Of a stretch of 64,000 nt of DNA, positions 53,414 to 61,145 are shown piece by piece. The number at the start of each line of letters is the position of its first letter. Position 1 is the stretch's first letter. The DNA comes from Streptomyces sp. ASQP_92. GTDB taxonomy: Bacteria > Actinomycetota > Actinomycetes > Streptomycetales > Streptomycetaceae. The stretch spans positions 124,001 through 188,000 of the forward strand of contig NZ_JAODUA010000012.1 of assembly GCF_025399895.1 (NCBI RefSeq), written 5' to 3'. Made by a program: the position numbers and the translations under genes. The notes beneath the pieces were generated by a model, which was not told the DNA's origin, did no database searches, and worked only from the letters and a program-made list of their open reading frames with translations.

Positions 53414-54862
53414 TTACAGGGGCTCGCCGAACCAGTGGTGGAGGGCCGGCTCCAGGGGCGCCGGGGGCGCCCAGCACACGTAGCCGTCGGGGCGGACGAG
53501 CAGCGGCTCGGTCGCGGCGCCCCGGCCGGCCAGGACCACTCGGTCCGACCAGGCCGCGGCGACCTCGCCGTACGCGCCGGCCGGGTCCAGCAGGACACCC
53601 CGGCCCGCCCGGAGCAGCTCGTGCACCCGGACCCCGCCGAGGTCCAGATCCGGTACGGGCAGCCCGAGGAGCGGGTGGGACGTGCCGCCCGGCGCCGGAT
53701 CCCGCATCGGGTAGCGGATGGCCATCCCGGACATCAGGTCCCCCAAATGGTTCTGGACGTCCGGCAGTTGGGCCAGGGACGTAAAGATCTCCCGAGCCGC
53801 CAGGACCTCCGGATCGCGGGTGCCGGCCCAGTCCATGAGCAGGCTCTGGGCCCGGACGTTGCGCAGCACGGCCGCCCCGGCCGGATGCCGTTCCGCGTGA
53901 TACGTGTCGAGCAGGTTCGCCGGTGCCCAGCCGCGTACCGCCGCGGCCAGCTTCCAGCCGAGGTTGAAGGCGTCCTGCATCCCCGTGTTCATGCCCTGCG
54001 CGCCGAGCGGAAGGTGGACATGGGCCGCGTCGCCCGCCAGGAAGACCCGCCCGTGCCGGTAGCGCTCGGCCTGCCGGGAGGCGTTGGTGATCCGGCGGGC
54101 GTAGCGCAGTTCGAGCAGGTGCACCTTCGTCCCGAAGACCGTGTTGAGGCCGGTACGGATGTCGTCCTCGGTGACCGGGGTCTCCCTCGGCAATGACTGG
54201 CCGGGGCCGCCCAGTACCAGGCGGCGCAACGGCCTGCCCTCCGCATCGGTGCCGAGCGGGAACAGCGCCGCCCAGTGCCCCTCCTCGTTCCAGGTGTGCG
54301 AGGCGGACGGATCGGCGCCGTCCAACCGCACGTCGGCGGCGACGATCGTCAGCGTGCCGGGCTCACCGGGAAAGGCCGCCCCAAGGAGCGACCGTACGGT
54401 GCTGTGGGCGCCGTCGGCGGCGACGAGATAGCGGGCGCGCAGGGACGTGCCGCCCGCGAAGGCCGCGGTGACCCCGGCCCCGTCCTGGGCGAGGCCGACC
54501 AGTTCGTGGTCGCGCCGGACGTGGAGGCCGCGCGCGCCGAGGTGCTCCTCGAAGAAGCCCTCGATCACCACCTGCGGCACGGACCGCCAGGGCAGGCGGT
54601 GCCGGTCCGAGGAGTGCGGGAGGGGAACCCCGGCGAAGTGGCCGGTGGTGACGGGGTGGTCTCCGGTGGCCAACAGGGGCTCCAGGAGCCCTCGTTGGTC
54701 GAGCACCTCCAGTGTGCGGGACTGCACGCCGCCCGCCTTGGACAGTTCGCTGCGGCGCGCCAGCCGGTCGACCAGCACGGTCGACACCCCTGCCGTCAGC
54801 AGCTCGTTGGCCATCGTCATTCCGGTCGGGCCGGCGCCGACGACGAGTACTTCGGTGTCCAT
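53414..54862 (-). CDS. FAD-dependent aromatic monooxygenase (PHBH/PgaE-like)
   Basis: This 482-residue class A flavoprotein hydroxylase has the FAD motif VLVVGAGPTGMTMANELL, the DG motif RYLVAADGAHSTVRSLLG and the GD motif VFLAGDAAHVHLPLGAQGMN, plus a C-terminal thioredoxin-like tail as in polyketide hydroxylases such as PgaE or RdmE. Substrate is unknown; it could be a phenolic or an antibiotic. ATG 54862 has aggaga 5 nt upstream. It is divergent from an AsnC/Lrp gene by 115 bp and flanked by repeat arrays. Confidence 0.92.
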   Translation of the reverse strand: MDTEVLVVGAGPTGMTMANELLTAGVSTVLVDRLARRSELSKAGGVQSRTLEVLDQRGLLEPLLATGDHPVTTGHFAGVPLPHSSDRHRLPWRSVPQVVIEGFFEEHLGARGLHVRRDHELVGLAQDGAGVTAAFAGGTSLRARYLVAADGAHSTVRSLLGAAFPGEPGTLTIVAADVRLDGADPSASHTWNEEGHWAALFPLGTDAEGRPLRRLVLGGPGQSLPRETPVTEDDIRTGLNTVFGTKVHLLELRYARRITNASRQAERYRHGRVFLAGDAAHVHLPLGAQGMNTGMQDAFNLGWKLAAAVRGWAPANLLDTYHAERHPAGAAVLRNVRAQSLLMDWAGTRDPEVLAAREIFTSLAQLPDVQNHLGDLMSGMAIRYPMRDPAPGGTSHPLLGLPVPDLDLGGVRVHELLRAGRGVLLDPAGAYGEVAAAWSDRVVLAGRGAATEPLLVRPDGYVCWAPPAPLEPALHHWFGEPL

Positions 54863-54941
54863 GGACTCTCCTGTGACTGGGTCGATGGGGACGGCGCCAA
54901 CGCTGCGCCGACCGTGCCGAACGCACCAGAAACAGGCCCGA

Positions 54942-54970
54942 TTGTGCTGGTATCCGACACCCACTAGCCT
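54942..54970 (+). promoter_or_regulatory. Promoter of the AsnC/Lrp gene
   Basis: TTGTGC (54942-54947) and TAGCCT (54965-54970) are spaced 17 bp. The -10 box ends 7 nt before the GTG start and no ribosome site is present, so the transcript is probably leaderless. Confidence 0.6.
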
Positions 54971-54977
54971 TGGCGCG

Positions 54978-55970
54978 GTGGAATCCGACTACGACGAGCT
55001 GGACCGGCGGCTCGCGCACGCCTTGCAGATCGACGGCCGCGCCCCGTTCAGCACCATCGCCGAGGTGCTGGGCGTATCGGATCGCACCATCGCCCGCCGG
55101 TACGCCCGGCTGCGGGCGGCCGGGGCGGTACGGGTACTGGGCGGGGTCGACCCCACCGCGCTCGGCGCCGTCCAGTGGTTCCTGCGGGTGCGGTGCGCGC
55201 CCACCGCGGCACTGCCGGTCGCCGAGGCGCTGGCCCGGCGCCCCGACACGTCCTGGGTGAGCCTCAGCTCCGGCGGCACCGAGATCACCTGCGTGGTGCG
55301 TACCGAGAGCGAGGCCGACAGCGAGGCCCTGCTGCTGGCCAAACTCCCCCGCACGCCGCGCGTGGAGGGCGTCACCGCGCACTCCGTGCTGCACGCGTTC
55401 TACGGCGGGCCGGACAATCTGGTCGGCAAGCTGGGGTCGCTGGACGCGGAGGCGATCGAGCGCCTGCGCCCGCCTCCGCTGCCGCACCGCCCGGGGCCGG
55501 TACGCCTCGACGACGGCGACCGCACGCTCCTCACGCTGCTGGCCGCCGACGGGCGGGCCGGGTTCGAGGAGTTGGCCGAGGCGACCGGCTGGTCGCCCAC
55601 GACGGTCCGGCGCCGGATGGCGGAGCTGCGCGAACACGGCGTGCTCTACCTCGACCTCGACGTCGACTGGCGCATGTTCGGCGGGCACGCCCGCACCCTG
55701 CTCTGGCTCTCGGTGGCCCCCGCGCACCTGGAGGAGGCGGGGCGGATCCTGGCCAGCCATCCCGAGATCGCGTTCGCCGCGGCCACGACGGGGCCGACGA
55801 ATCTGTACGCGAGTGTGGTGTGTGCGGGGCAGCGGGAGCTGTACCGGTACCTGACGACGCGGGTTGCCGGGCTTCCGGCGGTCACGCACGTCGAAACGGC
55901 CCCCGTGATCCGCACCATCAAACAGGCATCCAACCCCCGGGGCTCCGCCCCGGCCCCCGCTCGCCCCTGA
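54978..55970 (+). CDS. AsnC/Lrp-family regulator, two tandem units
   Basis: This 330-residue protein is a double Lrp/AsnC protein. It has an HTH at about 8-55 (DELDRRLAHALQIDGRAPFS, SDRTIARRYARLRAAGAV), a RAM-like domain, then a second HTH (LDDGDRTLLTLLAADGRAGF, SPTTVRRRMAELREHGVL) and a second RAM domain. It probably controls the divergent monooxygenase gene. GTG 54978 follows a -10 box by 7 nt. The last residues (RGSAPAPARP) and stop come from a module-B-like repeat (55939-55970). Confidence 0.9.
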   Translation: MESDYDELDRRLAHALQIDGRAPFSTIAEVLGVSDRTIARRYARLRAAGAVRVLGGVDPTALGAVQWFLRVRCAPTAALPVAEALARRPDTSWVSLSSGGTEITCVVRTESEADSEALLLAKLPRTPRVEGVTAHSVLHAFYGGPDNLVGKLGSLDAEAIERLRPPPLPHRPGPVRLDDGDRTLLTLLAADGRAGFEELAEATGWSPTTVRRRMAELREHGVLYLDLDVDWRMFGGHARTLLWLSVAPAHLEEAGRILASHPEIAFAAATTGPTNLYASVVCAGQRELYRYLTTRVAGLPAVTHVETAPVIRTIKQASNPRGSAPAPARP

Positions 55971-56235
55971 AAGCCCGGCACCAGCCCCGCCAGGGGCGCG
56001 GGGAACTGCGCGACCAGCCACGCACGGCCCGCAGGCGCCCCGGGGCTCCGCCCCAGACCCCGATCGCGCCTAAAGGGCGCTCGTCCTCAAACGCCGGACG
56101 GGCTGAAATGCCGCCCAGCACCGAGCAGTTGAGGGGCGCGAGGAACTGCGCGAGAAGCCACGCACGGGCCGCGGCCGAACCGGATCCCCCGGAGGGTCTC
56201 GGGAAGGGGCGGGGTGGGGAAGAACCACCCCGGAA
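55939..56235. repeat. Dispersed repeat array 8: B-like, A, B, A and module D
   Basis: A B-like hairpin (GGGGCTCCGCCCC, 55939-55951) lies within the AsnC 3' end. It is followed by module A (about 55990-56035), module B (56041-56105), module A (56130-56172) and module D (56183-56221). The array separates the convergent AsnC and ksgA genes. Confidence 0.85.
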
Positions 56236-56238
56236 GAC

Positions 56239-57102
56239 CTAGCTCGGCCGGTGTTCCGCAATCGCCGCGAATTCCTCCACCGTCAGCGCCTCCCCCCGCG
56301 CCTGGGGCGAAACCCCGGCCGCGACCAACGCCGCCTCGGCCGCCGCAGGCGACCCCGCCCACCCCGACAACGCCGCCCGAAGCGTCTTGCGGCGCTGCGC
56401 GAACGCCGCGTCCACGACCGCGAAGACCTCCGCCCGGGAGGCCGTCGTGGCGACGGGGGCGGCCCGGCGCACCAGCGAGACGAGGCCGGAGTCGACGTTG
56501 GGGGCGGGCCAGAACACGTTGCGCCCGATCGACCCGGCCCGCTTGACGTCCGCGTACCAGTTCGCCTTGACCGACGGCACCCCGTACACCTTGTTGCCCG
56601 GCTTCGCCGCGAGCCGGTCGGCGACCTCCGCCTGGACCATGACCAGGGTGCGCTCGATGCTCGGGAAGCGGGCCAGCATGTGCAGGAGCACCGGAACCGC
56701 CACGTTGTACGGGAGGTTGGCGACCAGGGCGGTGGGGGGCGGGCCCGGCAGGTCCTGGACGAGCATCGCGTCGGAGTGGACCAGGGAGAAGCGGTCCGCG
56801 CGCGCGGGCATGCGGGCCGCGATCGTCGCGGGCAGCGCGGCCGCGAGGACGTCGTCGATCTCGACCGCGACGACGCTGTCCGCCGCTTCCAGGAGCGCCA
56901 GGGTCAGCGAGCCGAGACCCGGCCCCACCTCCACCGCCACGTCGTCGGGCCGGACCTCGGCGGTCCGCACGATCCGGCGGACCGTGTTGGCGTCGATGAC
57001 GAAGTTCTGGCCGCGCTGCTTGGTGGGGCGTACGCCAAGCGCTGCGGCCAGTTCACGGACGTCGGCGGGGGTAAGGAGTGCGTCGGGTTCAGTGGTGCTC
57101 AC
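56239..57102 (-). CDS. rsmA: 16S rRNA (adenine1518/1519-N6)-dimethyltransferase
   Basis: KsgA/RsmA dimethylates two adenines near the 3' end of 16S rRNA during 30S maturation. The 287-residue protein has KQRGQNFVIDANTVRRI, the SAM motif VEVGPGLGSLTLALLEAAD and the catalytic VANLPYNVAVPVL. GTG 57102 overlaps the rpfB stop (GTGA), so it is translated after rpfB. Also known as ksgA. Confidence 0.97.
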   Translation of the reverse strand: MSTTEPDALLTPADVRELAAALGVRPTKQRGQNFVIDANTVRRIVRTAEVRPDDVAVEVGPGLGSLTLALLEAADSVVAVEIDDVLAAALPATIAARMPARADRFSLVHSDAMLVQDLPGPPPTALVANLPYNVAVPVLLHMLARFPSIERTLVMVQAEVADRLAAKPGNKVYGVPSVKANWYADVKRAGSIGRNVFWPAPNVDSGLVSLVRRAAPVATTASRAEVFAVVDAAFAQRRKTLRAALSGWAGSPAAAEAALVAAGVSPQARGEALTVEEFAAIAEHRPS

Positions 57103-58520
57103 CGATACAGCCTACGGCCGCAGTGCGGCCACGGGCTCGACCCCCGGGTCACGAACAGCTTCTTCGCCCGGTACGTCTGCTCGCCGGCCGGTGCCTGTTC
57201 GGCCCGGCCGGTGCCGCCGAGCGCGTGCCAGGTGCCCGGGTCGAACTGGTAGAGGCCGCCGTAGGTGCCCGAGGGGTCGAGGGCGTGGGGGCGGCCGCCG
57301 GACTCGCAGTGGGCCAGGCCGCTCCAGTTGAGGTGGTCGGCGCCGCCCACCGAGGAGGGCAGCGCCTTGGTGCCGACCTTGACGCGCTGGGTGACCGGCT
57401 CACGAACGATCTCCTCGGCGACCTTGCGCGGCTTCTGTTTGACGCCGTTGACGGTCCGCAGCGCGTAGGTGACCTTGCGGGCGCCCTGCTGTCCCCGGCG
57501 GACCACGACCTGGGTGCCCGCGAACAGCGTGGCGTCCTTGGTCTTCTCGACCCGGAAGGGGATGGGCTCCTCGCGCACCTCCTTGGTGCCGCTGATCCGC
57601 ATCACGGTGACGGTCTGGCCGTCGCGCGGGAAGGAGGCGGGCGGCACGGAGGTGGTGTCCTGGCCCTGGAGGGAGATGCCCGCCTCCTCCAGGGCGTCGG
57701 CGACGGTGGCCGCGTTGGTGCGCAGGGTGCGTTCGTGGCCGTCCGCGAGGAAGGTCACCGAGCGTTCGGTGCGCACGTCGAGGGCGAGGCCCGCGCGGCC
57801 GATCTCCGAGGAGCGGGACGCCGACAGATAGGCGCCCTCGGCGCGCACCCCGAGCTGGCGCAGGGCGCCCTCGACGGTGCGGGCGGTGGTCCACACCTGG
57901 CGGCGCTGTCCGTCGAGGGTGAGCTGGACGGGGCGGCCGTAGCGCACCACGACCTCGTCACCGGCGGTGAGGGCGGCGCCGGGGCCGGGCGCCACGAGGT
58001 CGTGCGCGCCGACCGGCACGTGTTCGTCGGCGAGGAGTTCCTCGACGCTATCGGCGAAGGTGTGCATGGTGTGCGGCACGCCGTCGACGGTGAGCTTGAC
58101 GGCCTTGTCGTTGACCAGGAACGCGGAGGTGCCGCCCGCCAGGAACGCCACGACCAGGGCCTGCGGGACGAGGCGGCGCAGCCGGTCGGGGCCGGGCGAC
58201 TTGCGGCGCCGGGCCGCCCGGCGCGCTCCGCCCCGCCCGCCCGTGTCCTCGTCCTGGTCCGGTGCCTGGCCCAAGGGTGGCTCGGGGGCGGGGCGCGGGG
58301 CGATGTGGGTGTCGTGGTCGGCGTAACCGGGGGCGGGAATGCCGGAGCGGGGCGCGAAGGAGGCGTAGGGGAGTGTGGGCGAGGCGTAGGGGGGCGTGGC
58401 GGACGCTGGCACGTCGGGGCGGGGGGCCGCGCCGGGGGTGCCGTAGGGAGGCGTGGCCGTGGCGGTTGCCGCGCGGCGGCCGCCCCGTGCGGCTCGGTGA
58501 CTTCCCTGCGAATTGCTCAC
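57099..58520 (-). CDS. rpfB: Resuscitation-promoting factor RpfB
   Basis: This secreted muralytic protein acts in spore or dormant-cell resuscitation. The 473-residue protein has a cytoplasmic Ala/Pro-rich start, a membrane anchor (LVPQALVVAFLAGGTSAFLV, about 117-136), three DUF348 domains, a G5 domain (about 315-390) and a C-terminal transglycosylase domain with the catalytic Glu in NWSGLAHCESGGRPH and GGLYQFDPGTW. GTG 58520 has ggag 6 nt upstream. A promoter with a 17-bp spacer precedes it and ksgA follows in the same operon. Confidence 0.95.
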   Translation of the reverse strand: MSNSQGSHRAARGGRRAATATATPPYGTPGAAPRPDVPASATPPYASPTLPYASFAPRSGIPAPGYADHDTHIAPRPAPEPPLGQAPDQDEDTGGRGGARRAARRRKSPGPDRLRRLVPQALVVAFLAGGTSAFLVNDKAVKLTVDGVPHTMHTFADSVEELLADEHVPVGAHDLVAPGPGAALTAGDEVVVRYGRPVQLTLDGQRRQVWTTARTVEGALRQLGVRAEGAYLSASRSSEIGRAGLALDVRTERSVTFLADGHERTLRTNAATVADALEEAGISLQGQDTTSVPPASFPRDGQTVTVMRISGTKEVREEPIPFRVEKTKDATLFAGTQVVVRRGQQGARKVTYALRTVNGVKQKPRKVAEEIVREPVTQRVKVGTKALPSSVGGADHLNWSGLAHCESGGRPHALDPSGTYGGLYQFDPGTWHALGGTGRAEQAPAGEQTYRAKKLFVTRGSSPWPHCGRRLYR

Positions 58521-58556
58521 GACGCTCCAGGGTCCGGTCCGATGGTGCGGGCCGGG

Positions 58557-58585
58557 ACACTAGCGGAGCGGTGGTCACTCTCCAA
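58557..58585 (-). promoter_or_regulatory. rpfB promoter
   Basis: On the minus strand TTGGAG (58585-58580) and TAGTGT (58562-58557) are spaced 17 bp and give a leader of about 30 nt. No c-di-AMP riboswitch fits in this short leader. Confidence 0.6.
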
Positions 58586-58656
58586 AGCAGCTCGACTACG
58601 GAGGGTCGCGCGGCTACCCTGCGCGCCGCCTCACGACGGCCGGATTCCGTTATCCC

Positions 58657-59529
58657 TCAGTAATCAAACGCGCGCGCGGTGTTGTCCGCGATCGCCGCGG
58701 CCAGCACGTCTTCGCCGATGTTCCGGACGGCCGCCATGGCGCGCACCGTGACCGGAATGAGATACGGCGCATTGGGCCGTCCGCGGTACGGCACCGGCGT
58801 GAGGAACGGCGCGTCGGTCTCGACGAGAACGAGTTCCAGCGGGGCGACGGCGAGCGCGTCGCGCAACGGCTGGGCGTTCTTGAAGGTCATGTTTCCCGCG
58901 AAGGACATGAAGTACCCGTATTCGGCGCAGAGTTCGGCCATTTCCGTGTCGCCGGAATAGCAGTGGAAGACGGTCCGTTCGGGAGCGCCTTCCTCGCGGA
59001 GAATGCGCAGCACATCCGCGTGCGCCTCGCGATCGTGAATGACGAGGGCCTTGCCGGTGCGCTTGGCGATCTCGATGTGGGCCCGGAAGGAGCGCTCCTG
59101 GGCGGCCTTGCCCTCGGGTCCGGTGCGGAAGTGGTCGAGGCCCGTCTCGCCGACCGCCTTGACCCAGGGCAGCGCCGCGAGCCGCTCGATCTCGCCGAGG
59201 GCCTCGTCGAGCGCGCCCTCGCCGCCGGGGCCCCGAGCGCCCTGGCGCGACCAGCCGTCGGGGTCGCCGTGGACGATACGGGGGGCTTCGTTGGGGTGCA
59301 GGGCGACGGCGGCGTGCACGGCCGCGTACGCCTCGGCGGTGTCGGCCGCCCACTGGGAGCCCTTCACGTCGCAGCCCACCTGGACCACGGTGGTGACGCC
59401 GACGGCCGCGGCCTTCTCCAGGGCCTGCTCGACCGTGCCGTCCTGCATGTCCAGGTGGGTGTGCGAGTCGGCGACCGCCACACCGAGCGGTTCGGGCAGG
59501 GGCGGCGGGGCATCTTTGGCGGCACTCAT
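58657..59529 (-). CDS. TatD-family metal-dependent DNase/hydrolase
   Basis: This 290-residue TIM-barrel hydrolase has the metal motif DSHTHLDMQDG, AVGETGLDHFRTG, the His in LVIHDREAHADVL and FHCYSG, and the closing LVETDAPFLTPVPYRG. TatD proteins are 3'-5' exonucleases or D-aminoacyl-tRNA hydrolase-like enzymes. ATG 59529 has aggatc 7 nt upstream. It lies upstream of rpfB on the same strand. Confidence 0.94.
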   Translation of the reverse strand: MSAAKDAPPPLPEPLGVAVADSHTHLDMQDGTVEQALEKAAAVGVTTVVQVGCDVKGSQWAADTAEAYAAVHAAVALHPNEAPRIVHGDPDGWSRQGARGPGGEGALDEALGEIERLAALPWVKAVGETGLDHFRTGPEGKAAQERSFRAHIEIAKRTGKALVIHDREAHADVLRILREEGAPERTVFHCYSGDTEMAELCAEYGYFMSFAGNMTFKNAQPLRDALAVAPLELVLVETDAPFLTPVPYRGRPNAPYLIPVTVRAMAAVRNIGEDVLAAAIADNTARAFDY

Positions 59530-59613
59530 GCGCCGATCCTACGAAAGGACGCGCGCCGCCTCTCCCCCGCGCCCGGCCCCCCGCCCGGTGCGCTCACGCG
59601 GGACGCGAGGGGG

Positions 59614-59988
59614 TCACTTGCGGTGGAAGGGGTGCAGGAGGTCCGACAGGTGCCAGTGGTGTTCGGGCTTGGCGGGGGTGCCGGCCTCGTCCTGAGGTCC
59701 GGGCGAGGGCTGGGTCGGCGCGGGCGCGCGGTGCTGGATCATCCCCTGCTGCGCGGACGACACCCGCCCGGAGCGCATGATGCGCACCACGTGTCCGCCG
59801 CAGTTGAGGCAGGTGGGGGCGGACAGCGGGGAGGGCACCCGCTCGCCATTGGCCTTGTAGACGACGAACGCCTGGCCCGTGGCGTCCACGTGGTGCTCTA
59901 TCTCGTACGCCTGCTCCCAGCCATATCCACACCTCATGCACGCGAAGGCGTATGCCTCGTGTGCCGTGGTCTCAGCGATCTCACTCAT
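59614..59988 (-). CDS. Small zinc-ribbon-like protein, unknown function
   Basis: This 124-residue protein has two CxxC knuckles, CMRCGYGWEQAYEIEHHVD and CLNCGGHVVRIMRSG, about 43 residues apart, suggesting one zinc site. The C-terminal half is Pro-rich and ends in a His-rich segment (HHWHLSDLLHPFHRK). ATG 59988 has aggag 7 nt upstream. Between tatD and rsmI. No DNA-binding or enzyme motif is seen. Confidence 0.85.
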   Translation of the reverse strand: MSEIAETTAHEAYAFACMRCGYGWEQAYEIEHHVDATGQAFVVYKANGERVPSPLSAPTCLNCGGHVVRIMRSGRVSSAQQGMIQHRAPAPTQPSPGPQDEAGTPAKPEHHWHLSDLLHPFHRK

Positions 59989-60000
59989 GTGCCGGCTCCT

Positions 60001-60017
60001 CTTGTCCGCTGGACAAG
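60001..60017. promoter_or_regulatory. Inverted repeat CTTGTCC-GCT-GGACAAG
   Basis: A perfect 7+7 dyad directly abuts the ribosome site of the zinc-ribbon gene. In RNA it would form a hairpin next to the Shine-Dalgarno; in DNA it could be an operator. Confidence 0.45.
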
Positions 60018-60181
60018 CTCTTGCGAGCGCTCTTTACGAGCGGGGGCGAAAGGTCCCCCGATCCAGGAGACGCCTTTCGCGGCCAAAACGCATCAGGGGC
60101 TGTAGAGAGTTGGTGTGGTCTTGGCCTTTCCTAGGGCTGGGTGCTTTTGTCCGCCCCGGTGCGCGGCCCGCGTTTTACTTT

Positions 60182-61060
60182 TTACGATAGTCCTTTACCG
60201 TCCGCAGGGCTCTGACGTGCCGCGTTCTTTGCCGCCACCACCGCGTCGAAGACCTCGCGCTTGGGTAGACCGGTCTCGGTCGCGACGGCCGCGATGGCCT
60301 CCTTGCGCCGCTCCCCCGCCTCCTCACGGATCTGGACGCGCCGGACCAGCTCCTCGGCGTCGAGTTCGGCGGGCCCGGTCTGGGGCGCCCCCTCCACCAC
60401 CACGGTGATCTCGCCGCGCACGCCCTCGGCCGCCCACGCCGCCAGGTCCTTCAGCGGGCCGCGCTTGACCTCCTCGTACGTCTTGGTCAGCTCCCGGCAC
60501 ACCGCCGCGCGCCGCTCGGCGCCGAACACCTCGGCCATCGCGGCGAGGGTGTCGTCGAGGCGGTGCGGGGCCTCGAAGTAGACGAGCGTGCGCCGCTCGC
60601 CCTCGACCTCGCGCAGCCGCCCGAGCCGCTCGCCCGCCTTGCGCGGCAGGAAGCCCTCGAAGCAGAACCGGTCCACGGGCAGCCCCGACAGGGCCAGCGC
60701 GGTCAGCACAGCGGAGGGCCCCGGCACCGCCGTGACCTTGATGTCCTTCTCGACACAGGCCGCGACCAGGCGGTAGCCGGGGTCGGAGACCGACGGCATG
60801 CCCGCGTCGGTGACGAGCAGCACCCGGGCGCCGCCTTCGAGCGCCTCGACCAGCTCGGGGGTGCGCGCCGACTCGTTCCCCTCGAAGTACGACACGACCC
60901 TCCCCTGGGTATGCACGCCGAGCGCCTGGGTCAGCCGGCGAAGGCGGCGGGTGTCCTCGGCGGCGACGACATCGGCCCGCTCCAGTTCGGCGGCGAGCCG
61001 GGGCGGGGCGTCCGCGGTGTCGCCGATGGGGGTGCCTGCGAGTACGAGTGTTCCGGTCAC
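60182..61060 (-). CDS. rsmI: 16S rRNA (cytidine1402-2'-O)-methyltransferase
   Basis: RsmI 2'-O-methylates C1402 in the ribosomal decoding centre. The 292-residue tetrapyrrole-methylase-fold protein starts GTLVLAGTPIGDTADAPPR and contains DAGMPSVSDPGYRLV, the SAM-binding VPGPSAVLTALALSG and FEGFLPRKAGER. GTG 61060 is preferred over ATG 61069 because gagg lies 9 nt upstream of it. It is divergent from pmt across 85 bp. Confidence 0.95.
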   Translation of the reverse strand: MTGTLVLAGTPIGDTADAPPRLAAELERADVVAAEDTRRLRRLTQALGVHTQGRVVSYFEGNESARTPELVEALEGGARVLLVTDAGMPSVSDPGYRLVAACVEKDIKVTAVPGPSAVLTALALSGLPVDRFCFEGFLPRKAGERLGRLREVEGERRTLVYFEAPHRLDDTLAAMAEVFGAERRAAVCRELTKTYEEVKRGPLKDLAAWAAEGVRGEITVVVEGAPQTGPAELDAEELVRRVQIREEAGERRKEAIAAVATETGLPKREVFDAVVAAKNAARQSPADGKGLS

Positions 61061-61145
61061 ACCGACCATCCTCGCAGCCCCGCGGAGCCGGGGCCGCCGG
61101 GCCCGGCCACGGGACTCCCACAGGGGAGTTCCCTACGATGGCGCG

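Noticed and set aside
58521..58656. c-di-AMP (ydaO) riboswitch before rpfB
   Set aside because: The predicted promoter leaves only about 30 nt of leader, too short, and no ydaO-like conserved core was seen.
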